Of a stretch of DNA of 64,000 nucleotides, positions 37,972-50,294 are shown piece by piece (position 1 is the stretch's first letter; every line of letters starts with the position of its first letter). Source of the DNA: Antedon mediterranea (Eukaryota > Echinodermata > Crinoidea > Comatulida > Antedonidae); assembly GCF_964355755.1 (NCBI RefSeq), contig NC_092679.1, positions 12,574,932 to 12,638,931 on the forward strand. The letters are read 5' to 3'. Below the pieces are notes generated by a model, which ran no database searches, was not told the DNA's origin, and worked only from the letters and a program-made list of their open reading frames with translations. Both the position numbers and the translations under genes were made by a program.

Positions 37972-38715
37972 TGACAAACATTCCAACATGCCATCAATTG
38001 AATGGTACAACATTATTTTTAAAGGCCATTTTACTGATTATTTTTATTTTTACATTTTTCTGATGTTTCTGTTTCCAAATAAATGGAGAATTCATGTGCA
38101 ATTTCCCCGCAGCAGAAACAGAGCCTTGGTTTAAAACCATAGAGTATCGCGATATATCTTCTTCTGGTTGCTCTTTTCCGTTTTTGTTATTTTTATGTAA
38201 TATGATTTTACAAGCATAAATTGCCCCAGAGCTGTCTCCTCACCTCAACAGGTTGAAATGTAGTTTAAAACCTTGCCAGTTCAATTCTGGTTATTTCGAT
38301 ACCCCTTTTGTAATGGATACTTGCAACCGTACACTATATCTCAATCATATACACTATCTTCCTCTTATAGTAGGGTTGCCGAGAGTTGACTCCATTGTTA
38401 TTGCCACGATTCAGCTCCGCGTACGTTACCATGCGCGCTATGTCATTGACGCGATTATTTGTCCATTGGTAAACACATTTTTATGTAATATTATTCTGAA
38501 AATAATTGAACTGTAAACATAATTCTTTTGAGTATTTATTTATTTACATATCATTCCATAAGATCAACTATTTTTTATCGTCATTACATTCAACCAAACA
38601 TGTAAAAAATGTGGTTAAAATATCGTACTGTCTAGCGCGTACGACCATACGCGGTAGATTGTTTACTCAAAAACCTTCGAACGGTCCAGTGACCTAACCC
38701 TATTCAACCTTGTTT

Positions 38716-38966
38716 TTGTAGTTGAGCCTCTCATGACCTGGGATTTGTTTGTCTTCCTACGCCAAGATAATATAGTTCTACATGCCATGTGCTTTTTTCT
38801 CTGAGAAATATTTATTATAAGTGCCAAAAAAACGGTTTTTTCTCTATATGAAGCCTTTATTATTTAAATCTTTTAGAGAAAAATCACACATACCATAAAG
38901 CAGGTCCATTTATTTCATTTTTTAAATAAAATTGTGAAAATTACGTGAGGCTCAACTACAAAACCA
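38716..38966. mobile_element. Possible MITE
   Basis: TTGTAGTTGAGCCTC on the left and GAGGCTCAACTACAAA on the right are inverted repeats about 250 bp apart. No target duplication is evident. Confidence 0.45.
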
Positions 38967-40839
38967 CCATTTTGTGATATGATGTCATCGTAAGCCAATC
39001 AAAGCTGAGATTTCCCGCGATCGGCAGAGCTATGGTTGAATGATTTTGGATCCTGGCTATTTGATTGGTGGACGCGAATCACCCACAGCGGAATGTTTTC
39101 TCTCGCGTGTACCGCGAAGTCACATGGTCTGTCTGTACTGCTGTTACTACACAAATTTAGAGCAATGAATTTGTACGAATATCGTTAAATAAACAATTTT
39201 ATATATTTTGTAAACATTTAATAACATATTTTATTGATATTTCCAATGTTGATATATAAAATAAATTACTATAAAACGTAATTATTTGTAATTATTTTAG
39301 CGAAAAACGGTGTGGTTCATACAATTGTCGACTGAGGGCGCAATTTGTTTACAACGTTCGTGGCCAAAAACGATCATTTTCGGAGATGTTTTAGACCTTA
39401 TATTTCGAAAACTACAAGTTAGATTTTCGTAATTCTTTCTTTATTGGAATATTGAAACAAAATACTAACATATAATGTTTAAATTGGTTGAAAAATAACA
39501 ACTTTTAATTTTGCATTGTTATCCCGACTTATAGTAGATTTAATTTTGAAAAATAAAATAAATTTGAATTGCATTAAAAACTTTCCAGATTTCACTATAT
39601 ATTCTAGTTTTCACAATAGAATAAATTTGAATTTAATTTAAGTAAATTTTTCTTGAAATTTCAAATTTATTCTTCATTTCTTACAAAAAAAATATAGTTT
39701 GAGATAGTTTGAGTTACTGGTAGCTTTTCTATTACTAAAAATAGTCAACAGAAAATTGAATTTATTTAAAATGTCAATATATGTAATGTTATTCCCACTG
39801 GAAATTCATGCTACAGGGTTGCTATGCTATTTGCAGTAAAACACATGAATATAAAATTCACTTAGGAGGAATAATTTGATTAACGCCACTCTGGAAAACA
39901 CTACTCAAAAGCAAGCCAAGACGTAAGCACAAAATAATTTGTCGTCGTTAAGTGTGATATACTTTCATGCTGTCTTTCACCGATTCTCACGCAAGATTTG
40001 TGATACCGTATGTGTATCGATCTTTATTAGTGTGTTCAGAAAAACACAAAATATTTGTGAAGAAAACGAAGCTAAGTCTGCACTGTTACTGATTTATGTG
40101 TGGTGTACCATGAATTGAGATGTAGAAGATCAATATTCAACCCATTTAAGGTTTTTATTTTTATACAACTAACATAATGCATCTATTGGTAATTGTTAAA
40201 GCGTAAATGATTTGGTCAATTTTGCTCTTTGATAGATAGATATGAATATTCTGCCTAATCACAATCCTGCCTATATGCTTATTAGTAAGTTCTTGATTGT
40301 GTATTATAATAGGTATTTGATATGTAATATAAACTACATCAACATATCATAATAAAGATTGTTTCCTATGCATGTAGGAATGTTGGTATGCGTGGGAGTA
40401 TAATATACGTGCTTACGTGTTTACGTAAGTGCACTCAAAATTATCATTTTATGAAAGCAAGGATAAAGCTTTTAAGCATATTTTCTAAACTCTTATTGTA
40501 AATTTGTCCGATTATACCCATATATTTGAGATGATGGATCACTTGAAAACACAGACAAGTTTTCATTATAATTATACGTTCATTTTCTTAGTTATGTCGT
40601 AAAATAAAATAGTCTTTTCCAATTACAATACTATTTATAGAAAATTTTAATTTGTTCTGTACTGAAATAGAAATTTTTAACCTTGATTTGTTTTAACGTC
40701 TTTGGTAAAAATACTGATGTCCCGGAGGGAGAATCGCAAAATGTTAAACATTGATTAGTTTCAATCAAATACACTTTGTTTGATTTAAACCGAATACAAC
40801 AAAGTATACTGTCTTCTAGCCACTTATTATTCTTCTGTT

Positions 40840-41480
40840 CTTGGTCAATAACCACTTTATTCTTCTGTTGTCTTGAAAGACAATCATTGACCAATTATTC
40901 TTTTTCAGTTCTAGACAGACAGTCAGTAACCACTTATTATTCTTCTGTTCTTAAAAGACAATCAGTGATGACTTATTCTTCTTCTGGAAAAACAGTCAGT
41001 TACCACTTATTTTTCTGTTCTTGAAAGATGTCAGTCAGTAGCCATTTATTCTTTCTCTGTTCTGGAAAGACAGTCAATGACCGCTTATTCTTCCTCTGTT
41101 CTGGAAAGACAGCTAGCAACCACTTACTCTTCCTCTGTTCTGGAAAGACAGTCAGCAACCACTTATTCTTCCTCTGTTCTGGAAAGACAGTCACCAACCA
41201 CTCATTCTTCTCCTGTTCTGGAAAAACAGTCAGTGACCACTTATTCTTCTGTTCTTTAAAGACAGTTAGTAACCACTTATTCTTTCTTTGTTCTGGAAAG
41301 ACAGTCAGTAAACCACTTATTCTTCAGTTCTTGAAAGACAGTTAGTGACCACTTGTTCTTCTGTTCTTGAAAGACATCAGCCAGTAACCGCTTATTCTTC
41401 CCCTGTTCTGGTAAGACAGTCAGTAACCACTTTATTCGTCTTCTGTTCTTTAAAAAACAGCCAGTAACCACTTATTCTTA
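40840..41480 (+). repeat. 39-bp minisatellite (13-codon period)
   Basis: About 15 units around TTATTCTTCCTCTGTTCTGG and AAAGACAGTCAGCAACCAC. The period is a multiple of three, which keeps frames open on both strands and gives false 13-residue repeat proteins. It lies in an intron and has no start context or splice sites. Confidence 0.9.
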
Positions 41481-43644
41481 TGTTCTCTATCTTAATTGGT
41501 AGCCTCATAAACTCTTCTTATTACTCTTAATTGTTTTTCTTCATGATATCTAGTAGCCTAACATTGTTTTTTTTTCTTTTATGAGGTTGTACTCTTCAAT
41601 CCATTTCTCAATGAGAGAGAGAAATGATGATGATATTTTACAATAAAAAAAATTACTCTCCAGAAACATTTTATAGTCAAATCAACATAAATGTGTACAA
41701 GAAAAGTTCAGTGTCTTATTTCATTTAGCCTTCAGTATAATAGAATATGTCACAAGAGAGATTTTAAAATTTATTTTTTGAATAATGAGGAATGATATTA
41801 TTATCTGTTTGTCTAGTATTAAGTGTTCATACTGTTTTGAAACTACCTTAAATGAAACTAACTTATATGAAATTGAATATTTTGGCTATTTTATGTAAAA
41901 TAGTAGGCCTATGGTAATTTATAAGTAATATTCCAAACATCTGTGTAAAATATACAAATAAGTAAGTTTGGCCAAATTACCAGCTGCGAATTTAATACAT
42001 AAATATGTAATACCAATTGTACTGTATAAAGGCAAGCGTAATCATGGTCCGAAGTTAGATGTTGATAAGCTGACGAAGGACTTACTTAAAGAGCTGAATA
42101 CTTCTGTCACTGAAACATAGAACAAAAAAGATAGGACTGTAAATTCAGTTCAGGACGACAGGTCCTTCCTCTATTTCAATTTCCTGAATCTGCCATTGCC
42201 GTCATGTTTTTCTTTGTGTCTTTATTTACTGTATTTATTTATCTTTATAAATGTGTTATTGTGTACAAAGAAAGAGTGTGTGTGAAAAGTAATAATATTT
42301 AGGCCTATATGTTTCCTACCAACTTTTTAAAGACGATTCAGCCAGGCCCCACCTAAATTTCATAATTACAATGCAAAGTATAAAAAATTAGTTCATCACT
42401 TTTACAATTTTAAGTCCTGAGTTCTGTTACATTATTGTGCTAAATAATTAATATGATCTTTGATGTATACTCTAGAAGATATTGAGGGTGCACTAGAGAC
42501 ACAAAGTTGTTATGGAAACACGACTTCTAGAGCTGAAATAAGTAACAGTCTTTACGTGTATTTACATCTGTCACTAGTCTCAGTATTTATAATATATTGT
42601 TAAGCATAATAAGTTCCCAATTTCAAAATTAAGTAGTTGTGTTTTTGTACTTTTACTTCTTTTTTACTTTGACAATAATGATAAAAGAAATTACATCACC
42701 CACATTATGTTATATCTAAAATTATATAACACAGAAATATCTAAAAATGTGTGTTTTATTGATTACCTACTTATAAATTCAATTAGTTTAAAACATAACG
42801 TTACATCTTTTTACAGCCTTTAATATTCCTTCATCATTTCTAACAAGTTTTTTTGGCGCCAGATATATAGACCATGTTGTTTACACGACACAGTTCCACT
42901 CAGTTTTATTGCCCTAAGGACCCTTATTAATCATATTCTTTATTCATTTTATTGATTGACAAAGATTGTTTAGAAAATGTAATCGAATTAAGTAGTATAT
43001 TTTTTTCCCATTGCAAATGATAATGAGAAAGGTTTAAAGCTGTTTTGAGTTTAAAAGGGAAATTACATACACAGTGGTTTTTAGTGTTCCTTTAGATAAA
43101 ATACAGATTGGGATTATCTGAACTGAACAAAACTTGATTGTACCTCTTTTATATCAGAGGTACGTATCAAGGAGATGTACAAAAATTATACAGTAAATTT
43201 TTAAAAATAAAAGAAAAGAACAAATTAAATAATATTTTAATACAATGTATGTTTTGTCATGACATGTGGTAAAGTATATGTAAAGTGAAAATGTAACAAA
43301 TAAACACATTTGGTGTATGTTGAGGGTGGTTACATAATCATGACATTTAGTAAGTTTTGATGTGTCCTCACAAAATCCCAAACATTTATTGGCCATAGTA
43401 CAGGGATTTGTTCAAAAAAGTGGCAAATTCCGACCTTTTTATTTTTTTAATTACTGTAGGAAGTGTAAGTATTGTCCACTGAAAATGACAAATATGTTTT
43501 AAATCATTCATCCTCTTGAGAAAATTTAGATTATTCCCTTTATGAACTTGCAGGATTCACAGTGCAGCCCTAACCATGACTGAGAAGGACCAGTATTCTG
43601 ATATTTTAATAAAGCAATTTATAAATCCATATTTTATATTTCAG

Positions 43645-43821
43645 CTTTTCTTCAGTGGTTCAAAGATAGAACTTGCACTGTTAGAACTTGCTGAAGCTAA
43701 GGATCCAAGGATAACGGTGATGGGTAATTTGGTTATTGGCATTGAAGATGTTGAAGAGTTGGACCCTATAACTTTCAGGACTCCTGAGTCGGTCTTGATT
43801 GTTCCAAAGTGGGAAGCAGGT
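43645..43821 (+). CDS. Alpha-neurexin exon: end of LNS2, linker and start of LNS3
   Basis: The exon has 59 codons, phase 0 at both ends, between acceptor TATATTTCAG and donor GTAAGT. It encodes KIELALLELAEAKDPRITVM, then the highly diagnostic linker ELDPITFRTPESVLIVPKWE. Vertebrate neurexins have LSRLAKQGDPKMKIHG and TLDPITFETPESFISLPKWN in the same places, which fixes the identity of the gene. The vertebrate Cys in the FKCENV motif, partner of the Cys in the previous exon, is Gly here (LVIGIEDV). The frame is also open upstream to 43576, but that is intron: a clear pyrimidine tract and AG precede 43645. Confidence 0.96.
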
Positions 43822-46315
43822 GTAAGTATACAGAACATGTAGGCCTACTAACAATTATTTATCTTATATTCCAGCACAGATCTGACAATTCAAGTATTTC
43901 GTTTTTCAACTAACTATGGACCTTAAACTTACGTCATTTTAATTTCTAAATTACACACTTTTAACACAGTTTTGGTGGACTCTATGCTTAGAACAACGAT
44001 GTGACACAATATGCATAGATCAGAGGTTCTAGATTGTTGATAATGGAAAGCTGCCTCAGATTTTAACATAAGTCAATACATTTTTGTATCTAGTAATTTA
44101 ATACTAACATAGAAATTTACCTGTAATTTATAATCATAATATTATGTTAAGTAGCTATGATGTATGTCAGGGTTGTTTCCCACAGACAATACGTTTTTGT
44201 TTTAAATATATGCCTACTTCTTGATTTGCCACCTGCTTGACTCTCGCACCTAGGTACCCCAGAGCCTATATTGGAGAGACGATAGCAGCATTTAATGATG
44301 CTGAAAGAAAAACAAATTTAATGTTCCTTTTTGGTCAGTATTTCATTATGGGGATGATGGAGTGTGTATGATATTACATCCTCTGTTATCAATTATGCAA
44401 AGGGGTATTTTGTTTGACGCCATAAAAAATTAAATCTGTAGAGGGTGGTCAACCTATACCAAATTAGATGCTTTTGGGAAAAACTTAAACATAAAATATC
44501 TCTAACAGACTCCACTATAAACATTGTGGATACAGTTAATATGCATGTCTTATGATGAAATAAAAATGTTGAACCAATACAGACCTAAGACTCGGTATAT
44601 TAAGGTTTTCATAAAAAAAAACATATTCTTACAGCAACGCTGCCGGGAATGTAGAGGTTTAAGTGACGATACTTTTGAGGAGGTGAATATAAATGGGTGT
44701 GCATGAGGGAATAATTTTGTTAGAAAAGCAAATTGAATTTGTATGCAGGGTATGTTGAGTAAACAATTAACAAGCAATTAATACATTTTGAAACTAATGG
44801 TCAGGGTGAGGTAATCATCATGGGAATGGTAATGGGTACATTTGCATGATAACGTATGTTTGGCATGCAAGCAATAATAAAATGTAAACCGGTAATTTAA
44901 AAAAGGTTAATATGTTAGGTAAAAAAGAAGGTTGAACAGGTTAGCATGCAAGCTGGGTAATGCTAAACATTCAAAAAGGTTAACTAGAATAGACAATAAT
45001 TGGGGTAAACATGTGATATAAATCTAAACAGGTTAGGCCATAACAGAGGGATTAACAGATTAACAAGCAACATGGCTATGGTAATCGAAGTTTAAAAAGT
45101 AAAGGGTAACAGGTTGGGTAATAAAAAGAAAAGTCAATGGTATAAAGTAATACAAAGAAGGATAAACAGGTTGGCTGTATGGTGAACAGGTGAGAAAATA
45201 AATTAAAACAAGTATTGAAAGAATTGGTTTAAATTGGTTTTAGGTAAGCGGGAGGGTGAACAGATAAGGTCAGGTAGATGTATCTTCCTGGTTAGGTTTA
45301 AAAAGAAATGTTTGAACTGCTGTAGAGAAAGTTTGTTCCATTTCATTTGGCATTATTCTTCGGAAATAGAATAGCATTTAAACATTGACCTCAGGTTTCC
45401 TGGTGGATACCTATCTGAAACACATTAATGTGAAGATTCACTGAATCAATGACACATCAGGTTTGGTCTGAACATCTCCAGTTCCAGTGATTGGAACTGT
45501 TACTATCAATCAAATGTAAATCTTCAAAGTTGTGCTAGGGTAGTTTGCATTATTGATGTTATATCAATATGGCTTTATTTAACCTGTTAACTGAGTTATT
45601 ATAAAAGCATGTTGTTTAAATTTTCAAAAGGATAAAAAAACTGACTAATAGATATGCTGTCATTTATACACACAAATATAAATTAAATATGAGTATCTTA
45701 TCTTAAGTGTTTAAACTAAATAAATGATCCCATAGAATTTAAATTTCTTATTGTACTGAAAAATTAGTGGAGCGATAAAAATCTTTCTGATGTGCAAGTT
45801 TGTACACAGATCTGTGTGTATATATTCAACAGCTTAATTATTATACAAATAATTAATGTTTTCATTCGTGCAATGGTAGTTTATGAAAGATACTTTCAAT
45901 TGATTGAAAGAAAACAATATTTGTTAAATAAATCAGTTTAGTAGCAACTGAGAGTTGGGGTTAGTCCATTATATTTAACCAGAAATGCATGGCATATTTA
46001 AATGATATATACAGTATAAAATACTTTTCATGTGATCTAAAAACCTCCAATCAAAGACCTTCTTACAGTAGGTGCTACAAAATTAATATTTGAATAAATT
46101 ACATAGCCTATTTAAACATGTGATTGTGATTGTCCGAAATGGAATCACTTACCCTTTATTCCGAGGAACAATATTGTTACCCGGGCAATATAACTTGATA
46201 AAAATATAGTTCTCTCAGGAATATATATATATATATACTTTTTTTTTTCTATCTCTATTGAGATCCAGCCACTGATACCCACAGCATTGCCATTTTTTCA
46301 GTTATTTACCTTTGG

Positions 46316-46355
<40 letters not shown>

Positions 46356-46655
46356 CCAGAGACAAATTAATGAAAAAAGACCTTGCTGTGGGTATCAGTG
46401 GCTGGATCTCAATAGAGATACAAAAAAAAAAGCGAAAAGATAAATCAAAACGATAAAATAAAACAGCCAGAAATGTTAGCAGAGCTTTCGGCAACACTAG
46501 CCCTTCATCAGTGCAAGTGAAGGAATTGGGATAACGTCATAGTATAAGAGCTGGCAAGTGCTGCCTGGGTGGACAGGAATAAAACATGACCTGAATTATT
46601 ATTTTATTAATTTGAGGTGTTTTGCAATAATTAACTATTTTATATTTATTATTAG
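43822..46655 (+). other. Neurexin intron within LNS3
   Basis: This is a GT-AG intron of 2.8 kb, phase 0. Around 44780-45270 the sequence has irregular recurrences of short words such as AACAGGTT and GGTTAA, too degenerate to define a unit. An inverted pair of dispersed elements occupies 46215-46530. Nothing else is recognisable. Confidence 0.85.
46215..46530. repeat. Inverted pair of the hammerhead-like element before the LNS3 exon
   Basis: A truncated + copy (46235-46320) and a fuller minus copy (46352-46520) meet tail to tail across a (TA)n tract (about 46321-46352). The minus copy has CTGATGA at 46511-46505. The pair would fold into a long hairpin in the transcript, ending about 125 bp before the acceptor of the exon at 46656. 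Confidence 0.8.
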
Positions 46656-46895
46656 GGAAGAGGTTCGTTGTCATTCAGCTTCCGAACTATTGAACCTAAT
46701 GGACTACTGATGTACAGTAGAGGAGCTGAAATCAATGGAGATTTCTTTGCTGTTGAGCTATTTGAAGGTCGATTATTTGTTATAATCAACTTAGGCGGTG
46801 GTATGACACGCTCCATGCCTTACATGAACCTGTTTAATGATGGTAGTTGGCACAATGTGGTTATAACAAGGATGGATGTTATTACAAAAGTCCAG
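46656..46895 (+). CDS. Alpha-neurexin exon: body of LNS3
   Basis: The exon has 80 codons, phase 0 at both ends, after acceptor TTATTATTAG and before donor GTGAGT. It encodes GRGSLSFSFRTIEPNGLLMY, then DFFAVELFEGRLFVIINLGG and NDGSWHNVVITRMDV. This matches vertebrate LNS3 GSISFDFRTTEPNGLIL, DFFAIEMLDGHLYLLLDMGS and NDGEWYHVDFQRDG. The insert found in vertebrates between the FSHG and VDFFA motifs is reduced to a few residues. The last 64 bases of this exon plus about 34 bases of intron are repeated in tandem downstream (46930-47300), which may affect donor choice. An inverted pair of dispersed elements ends about 125 bp upstream of the acceptor. Confidence 0.95.
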
Positions 46896-46929
46896 GTGAG
46901 TTCCTAACTATCTTGCCTACGAAGAGATT

Positions 46930-47300
46930 GTTTAATCATGGTAGTTGGCACAATTTAGGTATAACAAGGATGGATGTTATTACAAAAGTCCAGGTGAGTT
47001 CATAACTATCTTGACTACGAAGAGGTTGTTTAATGATGGTAGTTGTCACAATGTTATAACAAAGATAGATGTCAGTACAAAAGTCCAGATAAGTTTCTAA
47101 CTATCTTGCCTACAAAAAGGTTGTTTAATGATGGTAGTTAGTCTAATTTAGGTATTACAAGAATGGATGTCAGTACAAAAGTCCAGGTGAGTTTCTTACT
47201 ATCATGACTACAAAGAGGTTGTATAATGATGGTAGTTGGGACAATGTGATTATAAAAAGGATAGGAGTCCATGCAAAAGTTCTGGCAAGTTCCTACTATG
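46930..47300 (+). repeat. Four intronic tandem copies of the LNS3 exon 3' end with donor
   Basis: The unit runs from GTTTAATGATGGTAGTTGG of the exon (46832) through the donor and about 34 intron bases. Copies start at 46832 (exonic), 46930, 47028, 47123 and 47221, so the period is 98, 98, 95 and 98. Donors: the second copy (CAG then GTGAGT, after 46993) and the fourth (after 47186) are intact. The third is CAG then ATAAGT (broken). The fifth is CTG then GCAAGT. The coding frame is still open in copies two and three and stopped by TAG in copy four. Reading through the true donor meets TAA within four codons. Confidence 0.9.
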
Positions 47301-47944
47301 ATGTAGGATTAACTATTATGCTAAATAGTTTCCAAAGTCCACACATTTTGTACCAATAAAAACTGTTAAAAATTATTTTTAGAAATGAAGATTGTGCAGT
47401 ATTTTAAGGTATATTTTATCCTCTTCTCAATGAGAATCAATTGTTTTGTGAAAAAATAACGGATACTGTAGGAAAACGCTGTTCTAGTACAGTTGAATAT
47501 TGTTATATTACAAATGATACAACTATAATAAAGAAGGCCAGTTTAGAGTAGACAAGTATGACAACCTATTTGTCTTGTCACACATTCTGACCAAAGCTCC
47601 AATTTGGCTCCTCTTTCAAACTGATGATCATTCATTGAAATTTCTTTATGATTTTCTATATTAAAATAATGGAATAGGAGTTATGCAATTGAATTTGGAA
47701 GATTAAGATATTTAACAATAATCTGCTATCTTTAATTACTTGAATTGATATTGTACAGTAAGATTTTTCGTCGCGTGGACACGACTCTATAGTTCACTAT
47801 TTACATCGTAGAGAGAATACAAGATGGTTTCTGTGACGGGCGATTTTTTTCCCAGTTTCTTCTAAGTCACGTGATAATTTTGTGATTTTTTTGCCGTAAT
47901 TCGTTTTAACATGATTGAAAATGTTCATCTGGTTTGTAGGTATA

Positions 47945-48137
47945 AGTATCTTGAAAATATTCTTTTTTCCAAACCAATAATTAGTAAAAACTAACCTTGA
48001 CAGTTTTGCTGTCCTGATCGGATAGCTTCTTCAGAAATATATTATTTCTGAAGAAGCTGTCCGATCAGGACAGCGAAACTGTCAAGGTTAGTTTTTACTA
48101 ATTATTGGTTTGGAAAAAAGAATATTTTCAAGATACT
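47945..48137. repeat. Palindrome with 96-bp arms and decayed hammerhead cores
   Basis: Arms are 47945-48040 and 48042-48137, with only a few mismatches. The right arm holds CTGAAGA (48048-48054), a 7-bp helix (GCTGTCC with GGACAGC) and GAAAC TGTC (48075-48083). In the left arm GAAA is changed to AAAA. There is one extra A before helix II, helix III would be only 2 bp and helix I about 3 bp, so the ribozymes are probably inactive as monomers. The words CTATAGTTCACTAT occur on both sides (about 47784 and 48136). Confidence 0.85.
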
Positions 48138-48148
48138 ATAGTTCACTA

Positions 48149-48187
48149 TGTCGGTCGGTCGGTCTGTCGGTCTGTCTGTCGGTCCGG
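48149..48187 (+). repeat. GGTC/GTCT tetranucleotide microsatellite
   Basis: A short run of GGTC and GTCT units, directly right of the palindrome. Confidence 0.8.
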
Positions 48188-50198
48188 TATCACTATGCGT
48201 TTTAGCACGCGACTTATGGCTGTTGTTGTTGTTAATAGATAAAACTAAAATTGAAATAAATAGCTACTGGGGGATATTATGATTTAAACTGGCAATTGAA
48301 AAAAAATGTTACTACCGCATTTTACTTTTACAGTAGTTAACTAAATCAGGAAACACATAAAAAAGAAATTTTCTAAATGTATTTTTTTCTGATCCATTGA
48401 TGGAGATCTCTGCTTCTAACCGATTGCCATCTCTTTTCCCTTCTGTAGTAGGTTTTCAGTTTACAGAGAATCTTCCCTCCCTCACTTTGTTGATGCCTTC
48501 TGTTCATAGCAGATTTTGCTAGTTTATAGTTGTTCTCTATTTGTTAGTACCTTTTGGCTATCACTGATTCATCTATTTTTTTGTCCTCTGCTCATAACAA
48601 TATGTTGACCAGTAATCTCATGCCATTTTGTCTTTTTTGTACATGTTGACTATTGTATACTGTTTAGGAGATAAGATAATATTATGCATCCAGGACTTTT
48701 GCTCCAGAGATGTTTCAGCCAAGTTTCATATTTGTGTACCAGAAATTCTTTTTAGTCAATTTAATGGTTTACCTCTTTAGTTTGGAGAGGGTACTGTCCG
48801 AATATTGGTGCCCAATATCATCTTATGACCCTATAATTCTGATAAAGTATTCTCAATGCAACGTTGACAGACATGAGATTCTAGTAAAAGCAATAGGTCT
48901 GCTATAAATAAAATCACTAGATTTATAGCTTGCAACAACTAGTGTACCAAGCCTTTTATTGAAACTTTCATGTATCAATAGGGAGTTCAATTACATTACT
49001 TTTCACCAAAGACTTTAAAGCTGTATCAAATATGTGGATAGTTACAAATCAATCTGCAAGTTAAGTTAGCTAAGTTACTGCCCCTATTTTCCAATTCAAA
49101 GTAAGTGAATGTTGACCATTCCAATATCAACCTGAAGTGATTTTTTACTTTGTGACCAAAAATGGAATGCTGTCTTTGGATTCTTATTGGCTGTTAGCAT
49201 TGAAGGTGATTAATAAAGATGATAGAAATGTATACTTTAGAAAAATATGTGTTTAAAAAAGTATGTGTTTTACAATGATTGTTTTGTATTTGTATTTGAA
49301 TATTTTCTATCCTATTCAACTTGGCTTGTGCTTGATAAAGGTTCGGTGTCAGGAGGATGTCCACCTATATTGTTGAACAGAAATTAACAGAGTTTTGAAA
49401 CAAAAAAGACCTATTAAAAAACATCTTCAATACACCACATCTAAACTTATCGTCCTACTTCTTTATAAACTGTAAACTTTTACTGACAGTAATATTTTCA
49501 TAAAGCTATGATAAAATAAATTCTAAAAATCAAAAGTACTGACTTCTACTTTTTTTATCTTTAACTTTAGTGTTTTATATAAATATTTTACAGCATACAA
49601 CCAGTTTGTTTTATGTGTAGCTAGTTTGGAACAATTTAATCTTTTCACCATGGTTTTTTTTATTGACCATGCATTAGATGCAGTATCATGTATTTCTATT
49701 TTTAAGCATATAACAAATGTAATAATGTAAAGTCTAAAATTGTAACAATTAAAACAAAATATGACAGTTGAAAATATATTCAAAGATTGTAGGTAAATGA
49801 ACTATGTTAAAAAAATTGCTTAGATTATAATAATAACCTACAATAATTACTTTTATATGTAAATTTAAAATAAAATCTGCTATCATTAACCTATGTTTGT
49901 CAAAACTATAAATGAGAAATTCATACTAAAGATTTTCCCAATATGGTTGTTCAATGGAGTATTTAAAAATTGCTCTTTGGTGGTACCAATGATCTCACTA
50001 GTCTGAAGTCATTCGGATAGAAGGCCACTTAAGTATCCAACAGAGAATAGACTTTAAGACTGTATATCATATATATATATATATATATATTATTATATTC
50101 AGGTTGAAATTTTCAGACCGTTTGGATAGAGTGCTCAATACCAAGGTAGAGCATAAATAAATAAATAAAATAACAGCAGAAAACTTGGTTACTTCATT

Positions 50199-50271
50199 GT
50201 TTTAATCACTACAAATTTGTTTCGTACGACCAGCATGTAGCTGGCCGCACTCTTCAGGTGAAATATAAAAC
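50199..50271 (-). ncRNA. Type I hammerhead ribozyme, left arm of palindrome
   Basis: This is the mirror copy of the ribozyme at 50295-50367, read on the minus strand with the same core and helices. The palindrome arms match closely, so the two ribozymes are divergent and each lies on its own strand. Only the + copy would be in neurexin transcripts. Confidence 0.8.
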
Positions 50272-50294
50272 ATAAGTGACCACTTATCACTTAT

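Larger units (their letters stand above)
25740..43644 (+). other. Largest complete neurexin intron in the window (17.9 kb)
   Basis: This is a GT-AG intron between two LNS2 exons. It holds a LINE remnant (25875-26245), a hAT-type element with two nested insertions (29198-33130), a hammerhead-like element and a Penelope-like 3' end (34079-34812), two minisatellites (35452-36020 and 40840-41480), a 111-bp tandem duplication (37750-37971) and a possible MITE (38716-38966). 26360-28720, 36100-37740, 39000-40800 and 41500-43600 are AT-rich and hold nothing I can support. Confidence 0.85.

Noticed and set aside
38253-38697. Open frames of 87 and 63 codons
   Set aside because: No family match, no splice sites in phase with neurexin, no sign of a promoter or start context.
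41028-41345. Open frame of 105 codons with 13-residue repeats
   Set aside because: The frame is made by a 39-bp minisatellite. Frames are open on both strands, and it lies in an intron.
43576-43644. Upstream extension of the LNS2/LNS3 exon to a Met
   Set aside because: A pyrimidine tract and AG precede 43645, and the homology starts there.
44780-45270. Tandem repeat with AACAGGTT words
   Set aside because: Spacing and words are too irregular to define a unit by eye.
46930-47088. Alternative LNS3 exons made from the tandem copies
   Set aside because: The copies contain only the exon end and have no convincing acceptor, so they are more likely decoy donors than exons.
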